From: Halobacillus shinanisalinarum
GTDB lineage: Bacteria; Bacillota; Bacilli; Bacillales; Halobacillaceae
Length of the DNA stretch: 64,000 bases
NCBI RefSeq assembly: GCF_022919835.1
Contig: NZ_CP095074.1
Span: 3,822,001 to 3,886,000 of the forward strand
Direction of reading: 5' to 3'
The notes beneath the pieces are model-generated. The model was not told the DNA's origin and did not search any database. It was given only the letters and a program-made list of their open reading frames with translations. This document shows positions 1 to 8,371 of the stretch, one piece after another. Made by a program: the position numbers and the translations under genes. How positions within the stretch are numbered: the first letter of the stretch is position 1; each line of letters begins with the position of its first letter.

Positions 1-2
1 TA

Positions 3-575
3 AATAAAAATGTCGATAACTTCTTTGAAGAAACAGAGCAAGTCGGCTTTAACCCAGGTGTACTCGTGCCTGGAATGATGCCTTCTGAAGACCAACTGCT
101 TCAAGGTCGTTTATTCTCGTATTCTGATACGCAACGCCACCGCGTTGGGCCGAACTATCAGCAGCTGCCTATTAATCGACCTAAAGTTGATGTGAGTAAT
201 AATCAGCAGGAAGGCTTCATGGCACGGGATACTGGGATCGGCCATACAAACTATGAACCTAACAGTGCCGAGGGTGAACCAGCGCCTGTTGAAGGGTATG
301 AAGAGCCCGCCCAGCCGCTAAGCGGTGAAATCGAACGTTCCATCATTGATAAACCCAACTATTACGGTCAAGCTGGACGTATTTATAGAAGCTACGATCA
401 GGAGAAGAAGGATGCATTAGTCCGGAACCTTCTTGGTGATTTTGACCAGATTAAAGACCGCAACATCGTAGGTCGCGCGATCGCCAATTTCTATCAGGCT
501 GATGAAAGTCTAGGTAAATTGCTTGCTGAAAATTCTAAGATCGATTTAGATGAATATGTAGGACGGAAAGTCTAA
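3..575 (+). CDS. katA: Catalase, C-terminal part (5' end outside window)
   Basis: This is the last ~190 residues of a monofunctional haem catalase (2 H2O2 to 2 H2O + O2, cytoplasmic). The frame is open from the window edge, so the start lies upstream. The proximal haem-ligand motif R-LFSYSDTQRHR is present, followed by the GPNYQQLPINRP stretch seen in clade-3 catalases. The C-terminus ends soon after the catalase core, as in small-subunit bacterial enzymes. A hairpin terminator follows at once. In Bacillus such genes are usually PerR-controlled, but the promoter is not visible here. Confidence 0.95.
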   Translation, partial: NKNVDNFFEETEQVGFNPGVLVPGMMPSEDQLLQGRLFSYSDTQRHRVGPNYQQLPINRPKVDVSNNQQEGFMARDTGIGHTNYEPNSAEGEPAPVEGYEEPAQPLSGEIERSIIDKPNYYGQAGRIYRSYDQEKKDALVRNLLGDFDQIKDRNIVGRAIANFYQADESLGKLLAENSKIDLDEYVGRKV

Positions 576-622
576 CCCTGGTTAACCTTGCTTCCCTTAG
601 ATGGGAGGCAGGGTTTTATTTT
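573..622 (+). terminator. Intrinsic terminator of the catalase gene
   Basis: The arms AACCCTG and CAGGGTT, with an inner CTTCCC/GGGAG pairing, are followed by TTTTATTTTG directly after the catalase stop codon. Confidence 0.8.
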
Positions 623-677
623 GTTTGGATGTTGTTTGGCATTCTAACTCAGTTGGCTGTCTACTAACACAGAAAAT

Positions 678-713
678 AAACCTCATTAAATACCATGAGA
701 ACTAATGAGGTTT
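678..713. terminator. Hairpin, possible bidirectional terminator
   Basis: This is a perfect 11-bp inverted repeat (AAACCTCATTA / TAATGAGGTTT) with a 14-nt loop between the catalase gene and ectD. The U-runs on either side are short, so it could also be a leader hairpin of the ectD transcript. Confidence 0.4.
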
Positions 714-928
714 CCACAAGAGCTTTCTATGTAAAGTATCACTTATTTTCTTCTATTTCTTGCTTAACTCCTTTTTTGAAAAAATTATATATGGTAGTGT
801 TTAACCTTATTTAAGATGGGTATGGGTTCTGTACGTAGGAAAGTTCCCCTCAGAAACCCAGTAATAATAGCAGCAACCATGAAATCGGCTTCGAAGAGAT
901 CATTTTTTGACAAGGAGTGTTTTTTTAA

Positions 929-1831
929 ATGAAAGACCTTTATCCTTCCAGAAAAAATACCAAGCCGGAAATTATGAAACGAAAGGATCCTGTGATTCAC
1001 ACAGATCGATCTAAAGATGCTCAAGCTCCTATCTCAAAGAGGCAGCTTGACTTTTATGAGGAAAATGGTTTTTTACAGATTGAGAATTTCTTCTCTGAAC
1101 AGGAAGTATCTGAAATGCAAAAAGGCATTTTTGAGCTTCAAGGTGAAAGTAGTGATGTGAGTTCAGAAAAAGTGATTCGTGAACCTGAAAGTGATGAAAT
1201 CAGATCGATTTTTCACGTACATCAAGATGATGATTATTTCAAGAAAGTAGTAAACGATCAACGCTTGCTTGATATCGTAAACCATCTTCTCGGAAGCGAT
1301 GTGTACATCCACCAATCTCGAATCAATTATAAGCCAGGGTTTACAGGGAAAGAATTTGATTGGCATTCTGATTTTGAAACATGGCATGTAGAGGATGGAA
1401 TGCCGCGGATGAGGGGTGTCAGTCTATCAATCGCCTTGTCTGATAACTATACATTCAACGGGCCTTTAATGCTGATACCTGGGTCCCATAACTACTATGT
1501 TAGCTGCATAGGAGAAACACCAGACAACAACTACAAAGAATCATTGAAAAGACAAAAGCTTGGAGTTCCTGATCATGATAGTTTAAGATGGCTCGCTGAT
1601 CAAGGCGGTGGTATTTCCGTGCCCACGGGAGCAGCAGGTTCTATCACCTTATTTGAAAGCAATACCATGCATGGTTCAAACGGCAATATTACACCATATA
1701 GCCGCAACAACTTATTCATGGTTTATAATAGCGTGGAAAACCAACTGGTTAAGCCATATTCAGGAGGGGAGAAGCGTCCTGAATTCATCGCTGTACGAGA
1801 TGGTGCCCCAACATTAAGCAGTAGTAGGTAA
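929..1831 (+). CDS. ectD: Ectoine hydroxylase EctD
   Basis: EctD is a cytoplasmic non-haem Fe(II)/2-oxoglutarate dioxygenase that turns ectoine into 5-hydroxyectoine, a compatible solute. The 300-residue length matches the family. The iron-site signature appears as [20 protein letters not shown] (His and Asp of the facial triad, around residues 144-163), and the distal His lies in the ESNTMHGS stretch near residue 240. The SD is AAGGAG, 12 nt upstream. The gene stands alone with its own terminator, so ectoine must come from ectABC elsewhere or from uptake. A 38-codon ORF (816-932) overlaps the start codon as ATGA; whether it is translated is unknown. Confidence 0.95.
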   Translation: MKDLYPSRKNTKPEIMKRKDPVIHTDRSKDAQAPISKRQLDFYEENGFLQIENFFSEQEVSEMQKGIFELQGESSDVSSEKVIREPESDEIRSIFHVHQDDDYFKKVVNDQRLLDIVNHLLGSDVYIHQSRINYKPGFTGKEFDWHSDFETWHVEDGMPRMRGVSLSIALSDNYTFNGPLMLIPGSHNYYVSCIGETPDNNYKESLKRQKLGVPDHDSLRWLADQGGGISVPTGAAGSITLFESNTMHGSNGNITPYSRNNLFMVYNSVENQLVKPYSGGEKRPEFIAVRDGAPTLSSSR

Positions 1832-1875
1832 AGAGATATGGGGAACTTTCCTAAAGGTATTACTGGCTATAAAAT

Positions 1876-1925
1876 GGGCTGTTTCAAAACGGGGTAAAGC
1901 AGTCCTTTTGAAACAGCCCTTATTA
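1876..1925 (+). terminator. Intrinsic terminator after ectD
   Basis: A perfect 14-bp inverted repeat (GGGCTGTTTCAAAA / TTTTGAAACAGCCC) is followed by TTATTA. The loop is 16 nt. Confidence 0.75.
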
Positions 1926-2659
1926 GGTGGATTACTGAAAAGTGAGACAGTTGCGAAGTGAGTTTTCAGTAACCTATTTTTTGATAATATTAATCAGTTT
2001 CAAATTGAGTAACAAAATAATTATGAGGAAAGGGTAGATTAGCCCGGAGAACTAGATGTGCCATTGATCACTATGATAAAAAATCCCTACCTCCAAAAGT
2101 AAAAGCTCATAAGTCACTGAGAAGATTGACCAAGCCAATATGTAAAAAGATTTTGTGGTTAGCCCTTTACTGTTAGGGAAAATTTATAACCAATATGTTT
2201 ACAGCTAGATAGACACCAAAAATGAATAGAAGCGTTTCAAAGTCTGCCCCCTTGTCAAAGTATCCATATAGGTTATATCTAGGATCAAGATAAGTATCGA
2301 CAATCAGTTGGAGAGAGACGGTAAAATAGGACTGTGCCATATATATCTAACTATGTCACTCTCTTAGGTACAAAAAAAGCTGTTAAATGGAATATGGCTA
2401 CAGTTATAAGTAAAAGGTCATTATATTCCCTTTTTAGGATTAATCCTGAACAGAACCATTTTATATTAGAGATGATGTTACCTGTCTTTTTTTGTGAGGC
2501 CTAATTATCGAGACTATACTGTAACGGAGCAGGATAATAGTGGTTATCAATTTCTTTCGCACTGTTGTAATTTTGTTTAGGCTGTACAGATGGTTAAAGA
2601 CTTAGGGGTGCATATGGATGTGTCGAAAAGAGGGATGGAAGCTGATCAAGCTCTTTCTC
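1926..2659. other. Decayed intergenic stretch with gene remnants
   Basis: About 730 bases carry no intact gene. On the plus strand, roughly 2334-2700 reads as protein-like segments broken by a frame change near 2500 and an in-frame TAG near 2580, suggesting an old gene I cannot identify. On the minus strand a 55-codon membrane-protein fragment lies at 2173-2340. Nothing recognisable was seen in 1930-2170. Confidence 0.5.
2173..2340 (-). pseudogene. Fragment of a small membrane protein (possibly CBO0543-like)
   Basis: The 55-codon minus-strand frame starts MAQSYFTVSLQLIVDTYLD, has a YNLYGYFDKG stretch and ends in a hydrophobic helix closing with VINFP. The YGYFDKG-F-TLL pattern reminded me of CBO0543-type membrane proteins of Bacillales, but that is from memory and weak. 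A TAG lies in frame two codons before the first ATG and I see no SD, so this looks like the C-terminal remnant of a longer gene. It sits in a decayed region, which supports the pseudogene reading. Confidence 0.35.
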
Positions 2660-2848
2660 TTATGTCTTATACCTATCTAACTCAGTTCCTACAGCTTTCA
2701 GTACATCCAGTTTAAGTTGTTTCTTTTGCTCCAATATGTCCTTACTATATCCTGCCTGTAGCTGACTCATGGCTTTTGATATATCCTCTAGGTCCGCATA
2801 GGCTTCCTGTCCTAACGCCTGTAGATCAGTAACTTTGTTATGCTCCAT
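2660..2848 (-). CDS. Small coiled-coil protein of unknown function
   Basis: This 62-residue, highly charged, cytoplasmic-looking protein is predicted to be mostly helical, with a heptad-like pattern over residues 5-60 (LQALGQEAYADLEDISKAM and the following Gln/Lys-rich part). A good SD (AAGGAG) lies 9 nt before the ATG, which is the main reason to believe it is a real gene. No family is recognised. Its 3' end overlaps the plus-strand remnant noted at 2334-2700. The stretch up to 3108 holds only promoter-type AT-rich sequence. Confidence 0.5.
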   Translation of the reverse strand: MEHNKVTDLQALGQEAYADLEDISKAMSQLQAGYSKDILEQKKQLKLDVLKAVGTELDRYKT

Positions 2849-3108
2849 AGGTATTCAGCTCCTTAAACTTTAGTCCTGCCGTATTATGCCCCAATTAAGA
2901 ATAGATATGCATAGGGCGAGCGAAGTTTTTTTGTTTTGGTTTTATATAAATTAAGATATAATATTTGAAGAGTTATAATAATTTATTTTTACCCTAAACA
3001 GAGCATTCAACAGTCCGTCATACAGAAAAAACAGTCTCTCTCATGTGCTGGCAAGGCTGAGAGTTATTTTTTATGCTTACATAATTGTTGATATAGGAAG
3101 TGGTTCTT

Positions 3109-4317
3109 GTGGCAAAAGCAAACGATGATAGGATAGGTGAAACAGGATACACGCCAAAGGATAGGCCTTTTTGGATGGCCATCGTGGCATTGACGGTCGC
3201 CTCATTTATGACGTTCTCCAATATATATATGGTACAGCCGATTCTACCTCAATTTGTTGACGAGTTCGGTGTAAACGCGACTGTATCAAGTTTGCTGCTT
3301 TCATTAACGATCTTTTCTTTAATTTTAGGATTGTTATTTTTCGGACTCATGTCTGATAGATGGGGAAGAGTAGCGTTAATGAAAGGAACGATCCTGCTTT
3401 CCATTATTCCGTTACTCATTATTCCTTTTTTAGAATCGTTTACAATGATTTTGATTTTACGTTTTATTCAAGGTTTTTTTGCTGCTGGACTTCCCGCAGC
3501 TGCAATTGCCTATATTGGAGAAGAATTTGAGCAGCGAAGTATTCGGATAGGGATCTCCTTTTATATTGCCAGTAATGCTGTTGGTGGCATGTTTGGCAGG
3601 GTATTTGTAGGTTACCTGACGGAGCAGAGTTCCTGGCAAACAGCCATCTGGTTCTTATTTGCAATAGAAACAGTCTTTTTCCTAGCTTTTTTATTTCTGT
3701 TACCAAAATCTAAGAATTTTGAATCGAGTAAACTCCCTGTTAAAGAAGACTTGGCTATGATGTTTATCCATTTGAAAAATAGAAACCTCATTCCAGCCTT
3801 TTATATGGGAGTTGTTATTCAATTGGCATTTACAGGAGTTTGGACTTATTTGCCGTTTTATTTAATGGGTGATCCTTATTACTTGTCCATTGGGACCATT
3901 ACGGTAGCTTATTTTGCTTATGGAATGGGACTGGTCGGTTCGCCGCTTGCCAGTAAACTATCCCTTACCTTTGATTTAAGTAAGATTATCATGATTAGTG
4001 CAGCAGTGATGCTGACAGGTATAGTCATAACAATATTACCGACTGTGCCGTTAGTATATACTGGACTTATTCTCATGTGTCTCGGCTTCTTTGTGATTCA
4101 TTCGATGATGGCATGGCTGGTTAATCAGCAGGCAACTCATCACAAGGGAGGGGCTTCCAGCCTATATCTCGTTAGTTATTACATCGGCGTTTCAGGGGGC
4201 GGCACCATTACAGGTCTCTTATGGAGTCGGTGGGGCTGGATAGGAGTAATTTCGCTCGCTGTTCTAGTCATTCCGGGTGTGTTGTGGGGAAAAAGAACTT
4301 ATCTAAGTACAAACTAG
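3109..4317 (+). CDS. MFS transporter
   Basis: This major facilitator superfamily membrane carrier has about 12 hydrophobic helices over ~400 residues. The A-motif between helices 2 and 3 is visible as GLMSDRWGR, and helix 1 contains FSNIYMVQPILP, typical of drug/sugar-efflux MFS proteins of the YgaY/AraJ type. The substrate cannot be told from sequence. I prefer the GTG at 3109 (AGGAAGTGG upstream) to the GTG at 3100. A DUF3231 pseudogene follows 12 nt after the stop; the two may once have been cotranscribed. Confidence 0.85.
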   Translation: MAKANDDRIGETGYTPKDRPFWMAIVALTVASFMTFSNIYMVQPILPQFVDEFGVNATVSSLLLSLTIFSLILGLLFFGLMSDRWGRVALMKGTILLSIIPLLIIPFLESFTMILILRFIQGFFAAGLPAAAIAYIGEEFEQRSIRIGISFYIASNAVGGMFGRVFVGYLTEQSSWQTAIWFLFAIETVFFLAFLFLLPKSKNFESSKLPVKEDLAMMFIHLKNRNLIPAFYMGVVIQLAFTGVWTYLPFYLMGDPYYLSIGTITVAYFAYGMGLVGSPLASKLSLTFDLSKIIMISAAVMLTGIVITILPTVPLVYTGLILMCLGFFVIHSMMAWLVNQQATHHKGGASSLYLVSYYIGVSGGGTITGLLWSRWGWIGVISLAVLVIPGVLWGKRTYLSTN

Positions 4318-4329
4318 TAGTGGGCGTAC

Positions 4330-4988
4330 ATGTTATCAGCCATCACCAGTTACTTTGCCGAGTGTAATTCCGAAACAATGGACCTATATGATCGAATATT
4401 AGAAGTGATGTTAACTAAAGGAATATTTAGTAAGCCCCCAAATTTTCCTGCTCCAAGCGGGATTGATTTTGTGAAAAGTCAAAGTTACTTAACAGGGTGG
4501 TTTGGAAAACGTAGACCGTTGAATGCCACAGAAGTAACTGGTCTAATCAAAAGACGATAGTCAAAATCGTGTTAGAAGTTGGATTCAGTCAGGTGGTTCA
4601 ATCAAAAGATATTCGTAAGTATTTTCAAAGAGGAGTGTCCCTTTGTAAAAGACAGGTTAATATAATAAACAATATCCTATCTGAAGAGAACCTACCTTCA
4701 CCAAAGAGATGGGAATCTGAAATTTCTAGTTCCACCATTCCTCCTTTTTCAAACAAACTTATGTTGTACCACATTGTTGTATTAGTATCTGCTGCAATGG
4801 GCTTTTATGGGAAAGGTCTGTCCGTCGCCCAAAGACAGGATTTAGCCCTCCAATATGTAAGATTGATAACTGATATTGGCAAGTATGCCGAGGATGGCGC
4901 AAATCTCCTGATAAAGTACGGCTGGATGGAACAACCACCTATGGCTCCTGATCGTACAGCCTTGGCTAAAAAGGAAGTTATTGATTAA
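4330..4988 (+). pseudogene. Truncated, frame-broken DUF3231 gene
   Basis: Two consecutive frames (4330-4560 and 4569-4988) match in order the middle and C-terminal parts of the intact DUF3231 protein at 13259-14266. Shared landmarks are DFVK-QS-LTGW-G-RRPL in the first piece and GFSQ-V-SK-I-KY, S-STIPPFS-KLM and EDGAN--I--GWMEQPP in the second. The ~130-residue N-terminal half is absent, and about 15 residues are missing at the junction, where a TAG ends the first piece. This is therefore a degenerate paralogue. DUF3231 proteins are of unknown function, ferritin-like in my recollection. Confidence 0.85.
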
Positions 4989-5039
4989 TACGAGCATGCT
5001 TATATGGTAAAGTCGAAATAAATCACCAATCATTATGAT

Positions 5040-5077
5040 CACCTCAGTTCCTTACATTGAACTGAGGTGTTTATTTG
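5040..5077 (+). terminator. Intrinsic terminator
   Basis: An 11-bp perfect stem CACCTCAGTTC / GAACTGAGGTG is followed by TTTATTTGTT, about 50 nt after the DUF3231 remnant. Confidence 0.75.
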
Positions 5078-5151
5078 TTATTCAACGAATATATCGTGAT
5101 CCTGATTAAAGTTCACAATATGAAAATGAATGAACCCTCACTTTTTGGCTT

Positions 5152-5203
5152 GAATTTTCAGAATTGTCGATATAAAATAGAAAATACATACTAACTGGTA
5201 TGT
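5152..5203 (+). promoter_or_regulatory. Promoter with palindromic operator before the acyl-CoA gene cluster
   Basis: TTGAAT (5152) and TAAAAT (about 17 nt on) form a plausible SigA promoter. Just downstream, 5186-5203 reads ACATACTAACTGGTATGT, an inverted repeat with 6-bp arms around a 6-nt centre. The position over the transcription start fits a TetR-type repressor such as those controlling fatty-acid genes. The regulator is not in this window, so the assignment is inference. Confidence 0.45.
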
Positions 5204-5430
5204 TTGAATGTACAAGACGGATTGAGCGTGATGGGGATGAGTATGTAAAAGATAGCCTTTTTGGGGGAAACCCCCGTTGTTCAAGGACAGTAGAGTGGGG
5301 ACCTGAGAATCTATGTAAGCGCGTGCAGGCAGGACAGCTTCTCACAAGCCGTCAGAAATGGATTCCCGACGCCCGATTGAACTAAACAGCTCGACTGCTC
5401 ACCCTCAAGGCAGCATACATAAGGTAGCTA
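5204..5430 (+). other. Unidentified segment replacing the 5' end of an SDR gene
   Basis: About 230 bases lie between the operator and the point where SDR homology begins. The segment has somewhat higher GC than its surroundings, includes the self-complementary run GGGGGAAACCCCC, and carries a 61-codon frame at 5200-5385 with no recognisable similarity. It looks like debris of an insertion or rearrangement rather than a gene. Confidence 0.4.
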
Positions 5431-5982
5431 CAGAATGTCGTAGAACGCACGATTGAAAAGTTTGGTTCGATTGATATTCTTGTCAATAACAGTGGAGCAT
5501 CATGGGGAGCTCTAACACTTGAGATGCCTCTTGAGGCTTTTCAAAAGGTTATGAATGTCAACGTAACAGGGACCTTTCTGATGTCACAAAAGGTTGGGCA
5601 GGTAATGGTGAAGCAAGAATCGGGAAAGATCATTAACATAGCCTCTGTGGCCGGGATTGGGGGTACTGATCCTGAGTTTATGGATACAGTCGGGTACAAT
5701 GCGAGCAAAGGTGCCGTCATTACATTTACCAAAGATTTAGCAGTAAAATGGGGTCCGAAAAATATTCAGGTGAATGCGCTAGCTCCAGGGTTCTTTCCAA
5801 CGAAAATGTCCAAAGGATTACTTGAACAAGGTGGGGATTTAATTCTCGACCGGACACCATCGGGTCGATTCGGAACAGAGGAGGATTTGAAGGGAGCTGC
5901 TTTGTTCCTGGCATCAAGAGCTTCAAATTATGTTACAGGCGACGTATTAGTCGTAGACGGTGGCATGCATGCTTCCTGTTAG
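5431..5982 (+). pseudogene. SDR oxidoreductase lacking its N-terminal cofactor-binding part
   Basis: The frame encodes the last ~183 residues of a short-chain dehydrogenase/reductase. Visible are the VNN motif (DILVNNSG), the catalytic Ser region (IINIASVAG), Tyr-x-x-x-Lys as YNASK, and the end VVDGGMHASC. The first ~70 residues, including the TGxxxGxG dinucleotide loop, are gone, and a stop (TAG at 5425) blocks the frame just upstream. The first ATG in frame (5524) would give an inactive protein. It is therefore a truncated remnant at the head of the fatty-acid type operon. Confidence 0.8.
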
Positions 5983-6015
5983 CGTACTAATTTTATAAAA
6001 ATAAGGAGGAATAAT

Positions 6016-6891
6016 ATGGTGGTTAAACATGTAACTGTAATAGGCGCAGGTTCAATGGGACATCAAATTGCGATGCTTAGTGCGTTAGCTGGATTTCAAA
6101 CGAGTGTGCAGGACATGAGTCAAGATTCGCTTGATCAGGCGAAGAAAAAATTGACTGAGATTATGCAAAGATGGATCCAAAAAAAGAAAATCACCGCTCG
6201 GGATCGGGATGAAGCCTTTGAGCGCATCATGTTTACGACGGATTTGAAAGAGGCCGCCAGTGAAGCTGATCTTGTTATTGAAGCAGTTGTTGAAAAGTTA
6301 AAGGTAAAGCGTGAAGTGTTTGCGCGAGTAGATGAAATTGCGCCAAAGAATGCTGTGCTTGCCACAAATTCATCGACAATAGTCAGCTCATTAATTGCGG
6401 ATGCTACATCCCGTCCTGAGAAAGTCTGCAACATTCACTTCTTCTTCCCACCGCTCGTAATGGATTGTGTGGAAGTCGTTAAAGGCGACCATACCTCTGA
6501 AGAATCAGCTCAGCTGGCTATGGATGTGTGTGAACAGATGAATCGTACGGCCGTTCTTTTACAAAAAGAAATTTCCGGTTTTATTGCGAATCGAATACTA
6601 TTTGCGATCCAGAAGGAAGCGATGGCTTTATACGAAGGAGGATATGCTGATTTCAAGGATATTGACAGAATTACCCGTAAAGCCTTAAGTCATCCAATTG
6701 GGCCATTTGAATTGATGGATCTCTCTGGCATTGATGTCGGCTATTATGTGATGCAACAGCGCTACGCAGAAACAGGGGATCCAGAGGATAAACCGTCAGA
6801 GACACTTGTGAAAAAAGTGGAGGCCGGGGAGTTTGGCAGGAAGACCGGCAAAGGATTTTATACGTACAACAACAAAGTGAAGAGCAGATAA
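6016..6891 (+). CDS. 3-hydroxyacyl-CoA dehydrogenase
   Basis: This enzyme oxidises 3-hydroxyacyl-CoA to 3-ketoacyl-CoA with NAD+ in the cytoplasm (FadB/HbdA/PaaH type). The Rossmann motif is at the N-terminus (VIGAGSMGHQIA). The substrate/catalytic region is NIHFFFPPLVMDCVEVVKG, where the usual NPVP is replaced by FPPL. The C-terminal domain includes ISGFIANRILFA, HPIGPFELMDLSGIDV and GRKTGKGFYTY. The 291-residue length is normal. A strong SD (AAGGAGGA) precedes the ATG. It is the first intact gene of the cluster, 33 nt after the SDR remnant. Confidence 0.9.
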   Translation: MVVKHVTVIGAGSMGHQIAMLSALAGFQTSVQDMSQDSLDQAKKKLTEIMQRWIQKKKITARDRDEAFERIMFTTDLKEAASEADLVIEAVVEKLKVKREVFARVDEIAPKNAVLATNSSTIVSSLIADATSRPEKVCNIHFFFPPLVMDCVEVVKGDHTSEESAQLAMDVCEQMNRTAVLLQKEISGFIANRILFAIQKEAMALYEGGYADFKDIDRITRKALSHPIGPFELMDLSGIDVGYYVMQQRYAETGDPEDKPSETLVKKVEAGEFGRKTGKGFYTYNNKVKSR

Positions 6892-6903
6892 GGGGCGATG
6901 AAG

Positions 6904-7302
6904 ATGCATCAGATTGAAATATGGGTGCGATTTTGTGAAACTGATTTACTAGGGCATGTGAATAATAATAACTTTTTTGTTTATATGGAAGACGCCAGAA
7001 TCCGTTTTTTTAATGATCTGGGGTTAGTAAAAGAGGATTGGAATTTTATTCTTGCCTCCATTAAATGTGACTTTTTAAAACAAGTCTATTTTAACCAAAC
7101 TCTTGTCATTAAGAGTGGTGTAGCTAAAATTGGCAATTCAAGTTTTCACTTGGAGCAGGAAATGTATGAAAAGGAATCAGGAGAGCTTGTAGCCAAAGGA
7201 TCCAGTGTGATTGTTCAGTTTGACTTTGAACAGCAAAAGAGTGCTTCCTTAACAGTTGATATGAGAAAGCAGCTGGAAACTTATCAAATGGCAGCTAATT
7301 AG
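6904..7302 (+). CDS. Acyl-CoA thioesterase, hot-dog fold
   Basis: This 132-residue 4HBT/YbgC-type thioesterase would hydrolyse acyl-CoA thioesters. The family signature is clear: VRFCETDLLGHVNNNNFFVY, with the Asp and the following HVNN loop near residues 12-22. I choose the ATG at 6904 over 6898 because AAGGGG ends 8 nt before it. It lies 12 nt after the dehydrogenase stop and shares the operon. Substrate chain length cannot be inferred. Confidence 0.85.
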   Translation: MHQIEIWVRFCETDLLGHVNNNNFFVYMEDARIRFFNDLGLVKEDWNFILASIKCDFLKQVYFNQTLVIKSGVAKIGNSSFHLEQEMYEKESGELVAKGSSVIVQFDFEQQKSASLTVDMRKQLETYQMAAN

Positions 7303-7316
7303 GAGGTATCCTTATC

Positions 7317-8369
7317 GTGCAAACTAAAGATACACGTGAAGTTCGTAAAGGAGAAGAGCTCGATGTAGGAAAAATCGAACCTTTTTTACGTAGTGAGGTT
7401 GCGAATCTACCAGACGAGGAACTCGAAGTAAGACAATTTGGGGCAGGACATTCCAACTTAACCTATGAGCTCACCATCGGAGACTGGGAGGCTGTGTTGC
7501 GCCGTCCACCAATAGGACCCGTTGCACCAAAAGCCCATGATATGGAACGAGAATATCGAGTTTTAAAAGCGATTCATCCGGTATTTCCGCTAGCTCCAAA
7601 GCCATATGTATTTGAACGAGGTGAATTGCTTGGAAGCCCCTTCTTTGTTATGGAACGACGCCGTGGATTGACTTTTGACACTAAATTTCCTGATGGGGTG
7701 ACACCGACACCTGAATTAGGTCGAACCCTTTCTAACACCATGGTTGATCGATTAGTTGACTTGCATGCTATCGATTATACAACGACCGATCTGAAAAATA
7801 TGGTAAAGCCAGAAGGGTTTATGGAGCGGCAAATTCACGGATGGATTAAGCGTTATGAGAAGGCACGTACAGATGATGTTGTCAGTGGTAAGCGATTGAA
7901 AAAATGGTTGGTTGACCATATTCCTGCCTCTAGTCAAGCGTCAATTATTCATTACGACTATAAATTAAACAATGCGATGTTTGATGACCAAGCGAATATG
8001 GTAGGTCTATTCGATTGGGAAATGACCACAGTTGGGGACCCACTTGCTGACCTTGGGGCTGCGATGAGCTACTGGATTGAAAAGGATGACCCTGAGCTTC
8101 TAAAAACCGGACTTGGTAAAAAGCCGCTTACTGTACACAAGGGTTTTTACACCCGGGAAGAATTCATAGAGAAGTATGCGGAGAGAAGCGGTAGAGACCT
8201 TGACAATATCAATGTGTACGTAACCTTTGCTTATTTCAAACTTGCCGGGATCATTCAACAAATTTATTACCGCTACAAAAATGGACAAACAAATGACCCG
8301 AGGTTTGCCAATATGAACATGTTTGTCAATAACTTAATTAAACATGCAGAAGAAACGGCTGGATTGTAA
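7317..8369 (+). CDS. Phosphotransferase family protein (ACAD10/APH-like)
   Basis: This protein has an aminoglycoside-phosphotransferase/choline-kinase fold like the N-terminal kinase domain of ACAD10/11. The catalytic loop is IIHYDYKLNNAMFD and the metal-binding Asp lies in GLFDWEMTTVGDPLADLG. The N-terminal part contains GAGHSNLTYEL and the VLRRPP motif typical of the acyl-CoA-associated subgroup. Relatives phosphorylate 4-hydroxyacyl-CoAs in beta-oxidation of hydroxylated acids, which suits the neighbours, but the substrate here is inferred. The start is GTG with a strong AGGAGGT. Length (350 aa) is normal. Confidence 0.88.
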   Translation: MQTKDTREVRKGEELDVGKIEPFLRSEVANLPDEELEVRQFGAGHSNLTYELTIGDWEAVLRRPPIGPVAPKAHDMEREYRVLKAIHPVFPLAPKPYVFERGELLGSPFFVMERRRGLTFDTKFPDGVTPTPELGRTLSNTMVDRLVDLHAIDYTTTDLKNMVKPEGFMERQIHGWIKRYEKARTDDVVSGKRLKKWLVDHIPASSQASIIHYDYKLNNAMFDDQANMVGLFDWEMTTVGDPLADLGAAMSYWIEKDDPELLKTGLGKKPLTVHKGFYTREEFIEKYAERSGRDLDNINVYVTFAYFKLAGIIQQIYYRYKNGQTNDPRFANMNMFVNNLIKHAEETAGL

Positions 8370-8371
8370 GC

